DNA of 64,000 nt, from positions 1-64,000 of the forward strand of contig NZ_LAXJ01000016.1 in assembly GCF_001441615.1 (NCBI RefSeq), given 5' to 3'. Below are positions 27,001-34,521 of this stretch, piece after piece; positions within the stretch are counted from its first letter, which is position 1, and each line of letters starts with the position of its first letter. The notes under the pieces are model-generated. The model was not told where the DNA came from and made no database searches. It saw only the letters and a program-made list of their open reading frames with translations. This stretch comes from Roseovarius atlanticus (GTDB taxonomy: Bacteria; Pseudomonadota; Alphaproteobacteria; Rhodobacterales; Rhodobacteraceae). Made by a program: the position numbers and the translations under genes.

Positions 27001-27064
27001 ACTGCGTTTCCTCGACGTTGCGGGTCAGGAAGTGCTCGCGCGCAAGGTCATCACCGTGGAGTAG
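24005..27064 (+). CDS. Secreted VWA-domain protein with eight to nine Ig-like tandem repeats
   Basis: About 1019 residues. A Sec signal peptide ([20 protein letters not shown], cleavage after AMA) is followed by a von Willebrand A domain with MIDAS D32-x-S34-x-S36 ([11 protein letters not shown]) and [11 protein letters not shown]. After a short proline/glutamate linker come eight tandem repeats of about 88 residues, each with the pattern PxVTVSGPxT...W-T-GTVN-x-DY-[IV]-x-[IV]-P...GMYELRY-x-LREG, and a ninth divergent repeat at the C-terminus. Repeats 4-7 are most alike. Probably an envelope or surface binding protein; the ligand is unknown. The start is the ATG at 24005 after AGGGGG. It lies between recO and the era-DUF1491 pair, on the opposite strand. 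Confidence 0.88.
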   Translation: MTYTTTRALALTTALLAAPAAMANDNVMVVFDGSNSMWGQIDGTAKIEIARNVIDNLLGDWADDRSVGLMAYGHRARGDCTDIEVIVEPGAAQRSEILDRIKSITPTGKTPLTDAVEQAATRLSYTDRPATVVLISDGLESCERDPCELARALEKGGVGFTAHVVGFGLGADEDTASLACIAEETGGQYIQASNADELGAALSAVATAVAAPEPEPEPQAPEVTVDAPDTAVAGSPTTITWDPTVSEADYIAVAPAGAPETELGQYTRIGKDTAVTFAMPGEPGAYEARYYSTETKTVLGTDPIEITPAQVTLQAADTVQTGSPVTISWSPTINPRDYIAIVPAGTDAGTLANYRAVNDHDSFDLTAPADPGMYEIRYILNVDSRTVASRPLEVADPQVTLQTPETALTGAEIPVSWAGTVNAKDYITIVPMGAEEGTYTNYFPVRDDSSGRLLATADPGMHEIRYIQREGGKTLASATIELLTPEVTVSGPATAVTGAQVPVSWTGTVNAKDYITIAPTGSDAGTYGSYQPVRDDDTVTLTMPSDPGMYELRYVLREGPRVLATAPIEVANPEVTVSGPETVGTGAQFTVSWTGAVNPKDYVTIVPVGAEPDTFGSYQPVRDDTETRLVAPSDPGMYELRYLLREGTKVMATAMIEVTEPQVTVSGPETVSTGAQFTVSWTGTVNAQDYVTIVPVGAAENEFGNYQVVRDNAETTLTAPSETGMYELRYLLREGPKVMATAMIEVTEPQVTISGPDSAATGSSVTVEWTGTVNTQDYVVVVPAGAPENEFGNYQVVRDASEVALTMPADPGMYELRYLMREGPKVLATAMIELTPPEVTVTGPEQIRAGDEITAEWTGTVSTNDYINLVPMGAADDKFGTYLTVRDGTTATLKAPAETGLYELRYVLREGTRVLARHAVEVLAEDAALNTGAALTAPDSAAPGSTIDVSWQVDSSSADQRITLARGNQAIFTWLQAVKITDGATGVQIDLPNEPGVYELRFLDVAGQEVLARKVITVE
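24670..27062 (+). repeat. Tandem 264-bp coding repeats of the VWA protein
   Basis: Eight units of about 264 bp (about 88 codons) plus a ninth divergent unit. The segments encoding [12 protein letters not shown] and TVSWTGTVN recur with near-identical codons in the central units, which makes the array prone to recombination and to assembly collapse. Confidence 0.85.
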
Positions 27065-27068
27065 GCCC

Positions 27069-27440
27069 ATGCACAAGCCCCAGGGCTACCCGGATGTCTC
27101 CGCCTACCTGATCGTGCCGGATGCGGCCGCGGTGCTCGACTTCTGCGCCGCCGCCTTCAACGCCGACCGCCTGCGCGTGATCGCACGCGACGGCGGCGGC
27201 ATCCTGCACGCCGAATGCCGGATCGGCGACAGCGTCGTGATGATGGGCGAAATGCCGGACGGCCCGGACGCCCACCTGCACCTCTACCTCGCCGACGCCG
27301 AAGCCGCCTTCGACCGCGCCGTGGCCGCGGGGGCCGAAATCGTCCAGCCGATGCAGTCCCAAGATGACGGCGACCTGCGCGGCGGCGTCCGCGATACCAG
27401 CGGCACGACCTGGTGGATCGCCCGGCAGGAAGAGGCATAG
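27069..27440 (+). CDS. VOC/PhnB-like glyoxalase-fold protein
   Basis: A 123-residue vicinal-oxygen-chelate domain protein of the PhnB/COG2764 type: SAYLIVPDAAAVLDFCAAAF, ILHAECRIGDSVVMMGE, AHLHLYLADAEAAFDRAVAAGAE and the C-terminal RDTSGTTWWIA. Function cannot be assigned beyond the fold; members of this type are often annotated as PhnB although not part of C-P lyase. It starts 5 bp after the VWA stop, so the two are probably co-transcribed. Confidence 0.8.
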   Translation: MHKPQGYPDVSAYLIVPDAAAVLDFCAAAFNADRLRVIARDGGGILHAECRIGDSVVMMGEMPDGPDAHLHLYLADAEAAFDRAVAAGAEIVQPMQSQDDGDLRGGVRDTSGTTWWIARQEEA

Positions 27441-27652
27441 CACGCCGCCGCGCTATCACATCGCCGTCCCGGACCTGATCCGGGACCTCCCGCGCCCCCG
27501 GTCCAACGCCCAAGGCATTAACCGCCCCTTTACCGCGCACGCCCCGTTAAGTCCGGGGGTTGGCCAATGGCACCGACGCGATACCGCTCAAATACCGACG
27601 TGATACCGACGCGGTTTTCGCGTTCTTCAAGCCGTTAACCTTTGTTCGGCTC

Positions 27653-27678
27653 CGTAGGGTGGGTGACAACCCACGCGC
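27653..27678. repeat. REP-like hairpin element, copy 5
   Basis: CGTAGGGTGGGT-GACA-ACCCACGCGCC, just downstream of the DUF1491 stop and within the 27441-27686 gap, which otherwise shows no gene. Confidence 0.75.
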
Positions 27679-27686
27679 CCCCGTCG

Positions 27687-28019
27687 CTAGTCCCGCAACC
27701 CCGGCTCATTCAATAAATGCCGCCCCTGCCGGTCCTCCACCTCGATAACCCACAAATCAGGGTCGAACGACCGCTGTCTCGCCACGGCCTGATCGACGTC
27801 GCGCTCGTCGCCTTCGGCCAGCGTGACCCACGTCCGCGCGCCACTCATCAGGTCAAAAGAGCGTTGAAAAACAGACGCTTGCCCGTCCAGCGTGTTCAGC
27901 TTCACCAGCACCGCGCCGCCGGTGTCATCGCCATGCGCCACGACAAAGGCCGGGATCTCCATCAACCGCAGCCGCGCCAAGTACGCCTGCACCCAGAACT
28001 CCGCCGTCAGTCGGCTCAC
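27687..28019 (-). CDS. DUF1491 family protein
   Basis: A 110-residue protein typical of alphaproteobacterial DUF1491: RLTAEFWVQAYLARL, GDDTGGAVLVKLNTLDGQA and FDPDLWVIEVEDRQGRHLL. The function is unknown. Translation starts at a GTG at 28019 that overlaps the era stop (GTGA), so it is coupled to era, as is common in Rhodobacteraceae. Confidence 0.88.
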   Translation of the reverse strand: MSRLTAEFWVQAYLARLRLMEIPAFVVAHGDDTGGAVLVKLNTLDGQASVFQRSFDLMSGARTWVTLAEGDERDVDQAVARQRSFDPDLWVIEVEDRQGRHLLNEPGLRD

Positions 28020-28924
28020 CCGTTCCCGTCCTTGAAATCAAGGCCCATCTCGGAATACCGCTCGGCTTCCTCCAGCCAGTTGGGCCGCACTTTCACTTGC
28101 GTGAACAGGTGCACCCGCCGCCCCAGGAACTCCTCAAGCTCGGTGCGCGCCGCCTGGCTAACCGCCTTGATCGTCTCACCTTTTTTGCCCAGAACGATCC
28201 CCTTGTGACCGTCCCGCATGACATAGATCACCTGGTCGATCCGCGCAGATCCGTCCTCGCGCTCCTCCCAGTTCTCGGTCTCGACAGTCAGCTGATAAGG
28301 CAATTCCTGGTGCAGCCGCAGGGTCAGCTTTTCGCGCGTCATCTCGGCCGCGATCATCCGCAGCGGCAGGTCGGCGATCTGGTCCTCGGGGTACAGCCAC
28401 GGCCCCTCCGGCATCTCGTCCGCCAGCCATGTGCGCAGGTCCTCGACCCCATGCCCCTTCTCGGCGGAAATCATGAAAGTCTCAACAAATTCATGCCGTT
28501 CGTTCAGGTCCTTGGTCAGCCCCAGCAGCACCTCGGACTGCACCCGGTCGATCTTGTTGATCGCCAGCGCCACGCGCCGCCCCTTGGGCAAGGCGTCCAG
28601 CCCGTCCAGGATTTTCTCGACCCCTTCCGTGACACCCCGATGCGCCTCGACCAACAGCACGACCACATCCGCATCCGCCGCCCCGCTCCAGGCCGCGGCC
28701 ACCATCGCCCGGTCCAGCCGCCGGCGCGGCGCGAACAGCCCAGGCGTGTCCACGAAAACAAGCTGCGCGTCGCCCTCGATGGCCACGCCACGGATCCGCG
28801 CGCGCGTGGTCTGCACCTTGTGCGTCACGATGCTGACCTTCGCGCCCACCATTCGGTTCAGCAGCGTGGACTTGCCCGCATTGGGCTCCCCGATCAGGGC
28901 GATGAAACCGGCACGTTGGGTCAT
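28016..28924 (-). CDS. era: GTPase Era
   Basis: A 302-residue Era. G1 GEPNAGKSTLLNRM, G3 VDTPGLF, G4 NKIDRV and the C-terminal KH domain GIVLGKKGETIKAVSQAART are all present. Era binds the 3' end of 16S rRNA during 30S maturation and links growth to cell division. Start ATG 28924. It is followed by DUF1491 with a 4-bp overlap; rnc, which usually precedes it, is not adjacent here. Confidence 0.96.
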   Translation of the reverse strand: MTQRAGFIALIGEPNAGKSTLLNRMVGAKVSIVTHKVQTTRARIRGVAIEGDAQLVFVDTPGLFAPRRRLDRAMVAAAWSGAADADVVVLLVEAHRGVTEGVEKILDGLDALPKGRRVALAINKIDRVQSEVLLGLTKDLNERHEFVETFMISAEKGHGVEDLRTWLADEMPEGPWLYPEDQIADLPLRMIAAEMTREKLTLRLHQELPYQLTVETENWEEREDGSARIDQVIYVMRDGHKGIVLGKKGETIKAVSQAARTELEEFLGRRVHLFTQVKVRPNWLEEAERYSEMGLDFKDGNG

Positions 28925-28983
28925 GATGCAAAGCCTTTTGTCATAAGGGCTTCCCCTACCCGATCCGTATGCGCTTGACCAGT

Positions 28984-29970
28984 TCAGAACACCGCATGGT
29001 CGCCGCGTTCCAGCGCGATCTCACCCGCCGCAAGCCGGGCATAGAACTCCTCCAGCCGGTCCTGCCCGAATTCCGGTGTCGCGTCCGCGTCATAACGTTG
29101 CCGGGTCTCGTCCCAGACCAGCATCGACTCGGTCGCGTAATAGCGCCCGATCCGCGCCAGCTCTGCCTTGGCGCGGGCACGCCTGTTTAACCTTCCGGTA
29201 ACACTCAGTGTGGCAATGATAGCGTCAAGCAAACCCACCGGCACGCGTTTCATCCGGAACGGCACGCCCAGCGAATCGGCCAGCAACCGGCCCTGATCCT
29301 CGGGCGTCAGCGCCGGACCGGGCCCGCCGACCGGCAGAATTCGGTTGTCGCAGGCCGGATTGGTCAGCGCGTTCACCATGAACCGCGCCAGATCGCCATC
29401 GCTGATCGGCTTGCAGGCGGTCATTCGACCGTCGCCGAATGCAAGGTAAGGCTTGCCCGCCCGTATCCTGTCCATCTGCCCGGACAGCGATTTGAAAAAC
29501 GCCGTGGGCCGCACGATCACGTGGCACAGGTCCGATGCGCGCAACTCCGCCTCGAAGGCCAGCTTGGCCTTCTGGAACGCCAGCACCGGTTTCTGCACGC
29601 AGATCGCCGACAACAGGACGAACCGCCCGACGCCCTGCGCCTCCGCCGCGCGCAGGGTCGTCATATTCAGCCCGTGATCCACCGCCCAGGCATCGCCGGG
29701 CGCGCCCGACCGCGAGGCCAGGCAACTGACAACGGCGTCGGCCCCGCGCATCGCGTCCTTCAGCAGATCGGGCGCCGACAGGTCCCCGATGACGCGCTGC
29801 ACCTGCTCAGGCACCGATGCGTCAGCGCGGCGCAACGGGCAAATCACTTCATGGCCATCGGCCAGCAGCACATCCAGAACCGCCCCCCCGATCGTGCCGC
29901 TTGCCCCCAACAGGACAACACGCATCGGCGCACCGGTGGTCTGGGAAATGTAGGCTGGATCCTCGCGCAT
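28984..29970 (-). CDS. bciA: BciA-type divinyl (proto)chlorophyllide 8-vinyl reductase, or a close NAD(P)-binding relative
   Basis: A 328-residue atypical short-chain dehydrogenase. The nucleotide-binding motif VVLLGASGTIGGAVLDVL lies at the N-terminus; the C-terminal block RYYATESMLVWDETRQRYDA followed by TPEFG matches the DVR/BciA signature (YYAxESMLV...Y...TPxxG...L..F). BciA reduces the 8-vinyl group of divinyl chlorophyllide with NADPH in bacteriochlorophyll synthesis. No other photosynthesis gene lies in the window, so phototrophy is inferred; in Rhodobacter the gene is also outside the photosynthesis cluster. Start 29970 (MREDPAYIS) or 29925. Confidence 0.7.
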   Translation of the reverse strand: MREDPAYISQTTGAPMRVVLLGASGTIGGAVLDVLLADGHEVICPLRRADASVPEQVQRVIGDLSAPDLLKDAMRGADAVVSCLASRSGAPGDAWAVDHGLNMTTLRAAEAQGVGRFVLLSAICVQKPVLAFQKAKLAFEAELRASDLCHVIVRPTAFFKSLSGQMDRIRAGKPYLAFGDGRMTACKPISDGDLARFMVNALTNPACDNRILPVGGPGPALTPEDQGRLLADSLGVPFRMKRVPVGLLDAIIATLSVTGRLNRRARAKAELARIGRYYATESMLVWDETRQRYDADATPEFGQDRLEEFYARLAAGEIALERGDHAVF

Positions 29971-30034
29971 CAGCGGCACCCGCTCGTGTTTTGAAAAGAC
30001 TACACAAGGCACCCTCGGAAACCAACGCACCGCC

Positions 30035-30084
30035 GCAAATCCTTTCAAAAAGGATTTGCCAAAAGCTTTTCCAAAGCTTTTGGC
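30035..30084. repeat. Double-hairpin repeat downstream of the ABC exporter gene
   Basis: First hairpin GCAAATCCTTT / AAAGGATTTGC (30035-30045, 30049-30059); second GCCAAAAGCTTT / AAAGCTTTTGGC (30058-30069, 30073-30084). Same two-stem layout as at 9141-9186. It follows the exporter stop, so it probably acts as a transcription end. Confidence 0.75.
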
Positions 30085-30090
30085 CGCGCC

Positions 30091-31887
30091 CTAAGCCGCC
30101 GCCCCATCGGTGAACTGTAACCGCGCCAGCCGGGCGTAAAGGCCCCCCTCGGCGACCAGGCTGTCATGCGTCCCTTCCGCCACGATGCGGCCCTGTTCCA
30201 TCACGATGATCCGGTCTGCCTTCTTCACCGTGGCCAGCCGATGCGCCACGATCACCGTCGTGCGGTCCTTGGCCAGCCCGTCGACCGCCTGTTGCACCGC
30301 GCGCTCGCTCTCGGCATCCAGTGCCGAGGTCGCCTCGTCCAACAGAAGCACGGGCGCATCGCGCAGAATTGCGCGCGCAATCGCCACCCGCTGTTTCTGC
30401 CCGCCCGACAGCATCACTCCGCGCTCACCCAGATAGGTGTCATACCCGTCCGGCAACGCCATGATGAACTCATGCGCCGCCGCCGCCCGCGCTGCCGCTT
30501 CGACCGCGTCGTCATCCGCGTCGATCCGCCCGAACCGGATGTTGTCCCGCGCCGAGGCGGCAAAGATCACCGGCTCCTGCGGCACCAGCGACAGCTCCGC
30601 CCGAAAGTCGGGCCGCGCCATCCGATCAAGCGGCACACCATCCAGCGTTACCTGACCCGATTGCGGATCGTAGAACCGCTGGATCATCTGGATGATCGTC
30701 GTCTTGCCCGCCCCGGACGGACCCACCAGCGCCACCGTCTCGCCCGGTTCGATCACCAGGTTCAATTCATGCAGCGCCGGTGCATCGGGCCGTGTGGGAT
30801 AGGTGAAGCTGACATTCTCGAAGGCGACACGCCCCTTGACCGGACGCGGCAGCATCTCGGGCCGGGCCGGGTCCTGCACCTCGTCCTCGGCCTGCAACAG
30901 CTCCACCAGCCGCTCCGTCGCCCCGGCGGCCCGCTGCAATTCGCCCCAGATCTCCGACAAGGCCGCAACGCCACCGGCCACCATGACCGAGTAGATCACG
31001 AACTGCACCAATGTGCCCGCCGTCATCTCACCGGCGCGCACGTCCCGTGCCCCGATCCAGAGCACGCAAACAATGCCCGTAAACACCAGGAATATAACGA
31101 TAACCGTCATCAACGCCCGCACCCATATGCGCCGCCGCGCCACGTCAAAGCTGCGCTCGGTGACGTCCGAGAACGCCGCCCGGCTGGCCCCTTCATGGGT
31201 GAAGGCCTGCACCGTCTGCACGTTCAATAGCGCCTCCGAGGCATTGCCGGAACTGGCCGCAATCCAGTCCTGGTTCTCGCGGCTCAGCTTGCGCAACCTG
31301 CGCCCCAGCGTAAGGATCGGCACGATGATCAGCGGCACCAGCAGCAACACCATCCCGGTCAGCTTGGCCGAGGTAAACAGCATCAGCACCAGCCCGCCCA
31401 CGAAGATCAGCAGGTTGCGCAGCGCGATGGAAATCGACGACCCGATCACCGAAAGGATCAGCGTCGTATCCGTTGTCACGCGGCTCAGGATCTCGCCCGT
31501 CATGGTGCGCTCGTAAAAGGCCGGGCTCAGCCCGATAACCTTGTCGAAGACCGCCTTGCGCATGTCCGCCACGACCCGTTCGCCCAGCCGCGTCACCAAC
31601 GCATAGCGCAGCCCCGTGCCAATCGCGAGCAGTCCCGCGATACCGACCGCGGCCAGGAAATACTTGTCCAGGATCGCCCCGTCCTCGACCGAGAAATTGT
31701 CGACCACGCGCCGCACCGCCAACGGCAGCACCAGCGAAACACAGGCCGTCAGCACAAGTGCCAGAACCGCCAAGGCCAGCAAACGTCGGTAAGGTTGCAG
31801 AAACGGCCAGAGCTCCGACAACGCCCCCATGCGCTTCGACCCCTCCCGCTCGATCATGTCTGCGCCGTTTTCGGCCCGTCTTACCAT
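30091..31887 (-). CDS. MsbA-like ABC exporter (fused permease and ATPase)
   Basis: Up to 598 residues: six TM helices in the first 300 residues (LLALAVLALVLTACVSLVLP, IALRNLLIFVGGLVLMLFTS, LMTVIVIFLVFTGIVCVLWI and others), then an ATPase with Walker A GPSGAGKTT, signature [15 protein letters not shown], Walker B APVLLLDEATSALD and H-loop VIVAHRLAT. A half-transporter that works as a homodimer exporting a lipid or drug; the substrate is not known. In-frame ATGs at 31857 and 31830 are alternative starts; the latter has AGGGG nine bases upstream. Confidence 0.88.
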   Translation of the reverse strand: MVRRAENGADMIEREGSKRMGALSELWPFLQPYRRLLALAVLALVLTACVSLVLPLAVRRVVDNFSVEDGAILDKYFLAAVGIAGLLAIGTGLRYALVTRLGERVVADMRKAVFDKVIGLSPAFYERTMTGEILSRVTTDTTLILSVIGSSISIALRNLLIFVGGLVLMLFTSAKLTGMVLLLVPLIIVPILTLGRRLRKLSRENQDWIAASSGNASEALLNVQTVQAFTHEGASRAAFSDVTERSFDVARRRIWVRALMTVIVIFLVFTGIVCVLWIGARDVRAGEMTAGTLVQFVIYSVMVAGGVAALSEIWGELQRAAGATERLVELLQAEDEVQDPARPEMLPRPVKGRVAFENVSFTYPTRPDAPALHELNLVIEPGETVALVGPSGAGKTTIIQMIQRFYDPQSGQVTLDGVPLDRMARPDFRAELSLVPQEPVIFAASARDNIRFGRIDADDDAVEAAARAAAAHEFIMALPDGYDTYLGERGVMLSGGQKQRVAIARAILRDAPVLLLDEATSALDAESERAVQQAVDGLAKDRTTVIVAHRLATVKKADRIIVMEQGRIVAEGTHDSLVAEGGLYARLARLQFTDGAAA

Positions 31888-32010
31888 GTATCCCCGCGCA
31901 AGATTTTCGTCCGGCCCATGTCATGGCGGGGCACGCCGCCGGGGTCAAGGGCGTAACATCCGCTCGATCACCGGGCACGGCAGCCTATGGGCCTGCAAGG
32001 GCGGGGATAC

Positions 32011-32054
32011 TGGAGCGGGCGACGGGAATCGAACCCATATCATCAGCTTGGAAG
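32011..32054 (-). repeat. Duplicated 3' part of tRNA-Gly (att-like remnant)
   Basis: These 44 bp match the 3' end of the adjacent tRNA-Gly gene (32148-32191), from CCA through the T arm into the anticodon loop, with one mismatch. The 93 bp between the copies is AT-richer than its surroundings. A truncated tRNA 3' end of this kind is the usual footprint of tyrosine-integrase insertion, here with the element gone. Confidence 0.7.
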
Positions 32055-32147
32055 ACAGATGCGCAGACGGGAATTTATATCATTATTTCAAATACTAAAA
32101 CGTACGCACTAAAAGTTTTTGTCGGCAAACTGTCGGAAATGAATTTC

Positions 32148-32221
32148 TGGAGCGGGCGACGGGAATCGAACCCGTATCATCAGCTTGGAAGGCTGAGGTC
32201 TTACCATTACACAACGCCCGC
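32148..32221 (-). tRNA. tRNA-Gly(UCC)
   Basis: A 74-nt gene with encoded CCA. Acceptor GCGGGCG pairs with CGCCCGC; the D arm contains AATGGTAAGAC; the anticodon stem-loop is TCAGC-CTTCCAA-GCTGA with anticodon TCC; the T arm is CGGGTTCGATTCCCG. All four stems pair. Confidence 0.95.
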
Positions 32222-32343
32222 TCAACAGTTCAGAGGAGTATTTCATGCACTCGGCGGGGTCAAGAGCAACGTCCGCAAACGGCCCTGAGCTGCCGTTCCG
32301 AGATTGGTGACTTGCTGCGTCGCAGCTTCCAGATAGCGAACGT

Positions 32344-32599
32344 TCAGCTTATCCCCTCGCGACGACAGAGTTCCGCGATACTGATTTCGCCGCGCAGACC
32401 TTCCAGCACGATGCGGATCTTCTCCTCCGCGCTGAACTGGCGCCGTGTCTTGCGGCGGATGTCCTTGACGACCTTTTCGGCCGACCCTTTTGGTGTTCCG
32501 GATTTGTGTCTCATCTTCACTCCTTGACGGTTCAGATGAGCCAGAAATCCTCCGTTATGCAATCACGCTGATCTGTCCCATGGGCGCTGATCCCGGACA
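32344..32599 (-). mobile_element. Truncated IS (IS3-type orfA end), copy 1
   Basis: The IS terminus TGTCCGGGATCAGCGCC begins at 32599 on the minus strand. Inside it a 56-residue orfA remnant starts at 32514 (MRHKSGTPKGSAEKVVKD, then RRQFSAEEKIRIVLEGLRGE and IAELCRREGIS), the N-terminal helix-turn-helix region of an IS3-family transposase. The element is cut off after the HTH. Two shorter copies with the same terminus occur near 44.9 and 57.2 kb. Confidence 0.85.
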
Positions 32600-32629
32600 A
32601 AATCCCTAACCTCCGTCGCGCTCCTCGCA

Positions 32630-33037
32630 ATGATTTGCGTGCTCAGCGCTACTTCACACGCCCAGGCAACAACCCTCAGCGGAAAGCTTGTCCATGTCCG
32701 GGACGCAGACACCATCGAGATTGCAACAAGTCGTGGACGCATTGCCGTGCGGCTCAATGGTGTCGATGCTCCCGAATTGAACGAACGAGGAGGGCAGGCC
32801 GGGAAGCGCTGGATGCAGAATGCCTACAGCAATGCTTTGATCACTTGCGAGTTCAACGGTGAGAAGACCTATGACCGCTGGGTAGGCGTCTGCTGGGACA
32901 AAGATGGTTTGGATCTGGGTGCTGCGGTGATAGCTGCCGGACATGCCAGAGACTGCCCTCGATACTCAGGCGGTAAATATCGGAAATTCGAAACTGAAGC
33001 TTCGCGGGTCATACCTTCAAAACCGTATTGTCGTTAA
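32630..33037 (+). CDS. Staphylococcal-nuclease-like (thermonuclease) protein, 5' end replaced by an IS
   Basis: A 135-residue SNase-fold protein. Residues expected for catalysis are visible: RLNGVDAPELNERGGQAGKR (Arg and Glu of the active site) and YDRWVGVCW (second Arg). In frame upstream of the ATG at 32630, the codons KSLTSVALLA complete a normal secretion signal, but the sequence turns into the IS terminus at 32599, exactly where the original start codon should be. Translation may restart at 32630 inside the signal sequence (MICVLSATSHAQA could still act as a short signal) or the gene may be dead. Confidence 0.75.
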   Translation: MICVLSATSHAQATTLSGKLVHVRDADTIEIATSRGRIAVRLNGVDAPELNERGGQAGKRWMQNAYSNALITCEFNGEKTYDRWVGVCWDKDGLDLGAAVIAAGHARDCPRYSGGKYRKFETEASRVIPSKPYCR

Positions 33038-33154
33038 ACTGGTTAGCTTCGGCCCAGAGCCGACATTCGCCTCTGTTGCAACGAATGATGGTTTGGCGAT
33101 CAGAATGATCACCTGACAAGATACCGGCTTCCGGTGCCAAGCGATTGAAGTTCT

Positions 33155-34246
33155 CTAGTAGTATCGGCTCTGAATACGGCTGAGCGCATGCGAGAGCTGC
33201 TCACTTTCGCGGCTGGAATTGAACTCCTCCGGATAAGGTTCCTTGCCATCTGCTATCTCTCGGGCGGTCTCGGACAGGCGCTCCAGAGGGCGCACGAAAT
33301 GCCGTGTGAACAGGATCGAAAACGCTCCCAAGACACCGAGCAAGCTCAGCAGACTGATCCACATTGCGACGGACAAGTCCGATACATCCTGACCGAAAGA
33401 AGCTGGCGGAACGCGCGCAACCAGAGAGAGGCCAGTGGGGGGCGCGTTGCCGACCGTGAGCTCGGGCGCAACGGCGTAGATGTTTCTCACGCCGTTTGCA
33501 TCCTCGACGACCTGTGCGGATTCGATATTGAGAGAAAGGGAACTGAGACTGGCTGGTGTAAGGTCCACGCTGGTCTGCTGTTGCGTCGGAAAGATTGAGC
33601 GGCCGCGCTTGTCGACGACATAAGCCAGCAAGCCAAGGTCGTCCGCAGCAGCCTGAACGTAATCCTGAAGCCAACTTGCTTTCAGACTGTATACATATAC
33701 TCCAGTAACATCTCCATCGGCGGATTTGACTGGCACGGCAATGTTCAACACATCGTTCTGCTCATGCGCCGCGGTGGGGTTGGACGATGTTATGTCACCA
33801 AAAAACGGACCGCGAAGACCCTGTCGATACCAGTCTGTGCTTGATACGGAGGTGCCCACGCGGCTCCCATTGGAGCCGACTCTGATGGTGCCGGAAAGAT
33901 CGGCGAGCCCAGCCCAAGCGACACGTCCACCGGCGACGAGTACAGCGTCGGTGAATGCGCGGATCTCTTCGTTTTCCATTGGAGCGATCTGTCCTGCGAC
34001 GGCTTGAAGGCTTTCCCATTCCCGTTCAACCGCCCGGGAAACCGCGAGCCGAAGTGCCTTCACTCCGCGGATGGCATTCTCGGATTCGACCCGTGTTTCG
34101 AAGCTTCGCGCGTGCTGATGTATAGGCCACCAAATTGCAACCATGCCCAGCAGGCCGCAAATCATGACAAAGCCGAAGATAGATGTTGCTAGTCGTGGAG
34201 CGTGAACGTTTTCCCTGCCGGAACTTGTCAAATCAGGCTTAACCAT
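33155..34246 (-). CDS. Membrane sensor with Cache domain and HAMP, no output domain
   Basis: A 363-residue protein: an N-terminal TM (LATSIFGFVMICGLLGMVAIW), a periplasmic double-Cache-like region (about 45-290, with STDWYRQGLRGPFFGDITSS and NDVLNIAVPVKSADGDVTGV), a second TM (AMWISLLSLLGVLGAFSILF) and a HAMP segment (RPLERLSETAREIADGKEP) ending 30 residues later. Full-length relatives continue into GGDEF, kinase or chemoreceptor domains; here a stop follows. It is divergent from the glucan-synthase-like cluster and might modulate it, or be the truncated front of a larger sensor. Confidence 0.75.
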   Translation of the reverse strand: MVKPDLTSSGRENVHAPRLATSIFGFVMICGLLGMVAIWWPIHQHARSFETRVESENAIRGVKALRLAVSRAVEREWESLQAVAGQIAPMENEEIRAFTDAVLVAGGRVAWAGLADLSGTIRVGSNGSRVGTSVSSTDWYRQGLRGPFFGDITSSNPTAAHEQNDVLNIAVPVKSADGDVTGVYVYSLKASWLQDYVQAAADDLGLLAYVVDKRGRSIFPTQQQTSVDLTPASLSSLSLNIESAQVVEDANGVRNIYAVAPELTVGNAPPTGLSLVARVPPASFGQDVSDLSVAMWISLLSLLGVLGAFSILFTRHFVRPLERLSETAREIADGKEPYPEEFNSSRESEQLSHALSRIQSRYY

Positions 34247-34521
34247 TTGTCGAATTCCACTTACTTTTACTCATGAACGGGGTGCGCTCTGCCTCTCACC
34301 ACGGACATCCAAGACGACCACCCGATACTTTTCACAGCCGCATAACTTCGAATTCTGGCAGCAGTATGTGCAACTTTCCAACTTTCGTTCCACAACAGGA
34401 GCAAAGATGGAGTTGCATACACAACTCACAGACGAGCGAAATCTTCCTACACCATAGTATCGTTAATTTGGTTGTGCGTATAAAGGTTAAACTATGCTTA
34501 TAATTGCAAGAGGGGCCGACA

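Noticed and set aside
24670..27062. Tandem repeat as a CRISPR array
   Set aside because: Units are 264 bp, in-frame and coding, with no spacer structure; no cas genes nearby.
34230..34246. TTAACCAT CtrA half-site near the Cache-HAMP gene
   Set aside because: It is the antisense of that gene's own start codons (MVK) and lacks the second TTAA at 7-bp spacing.
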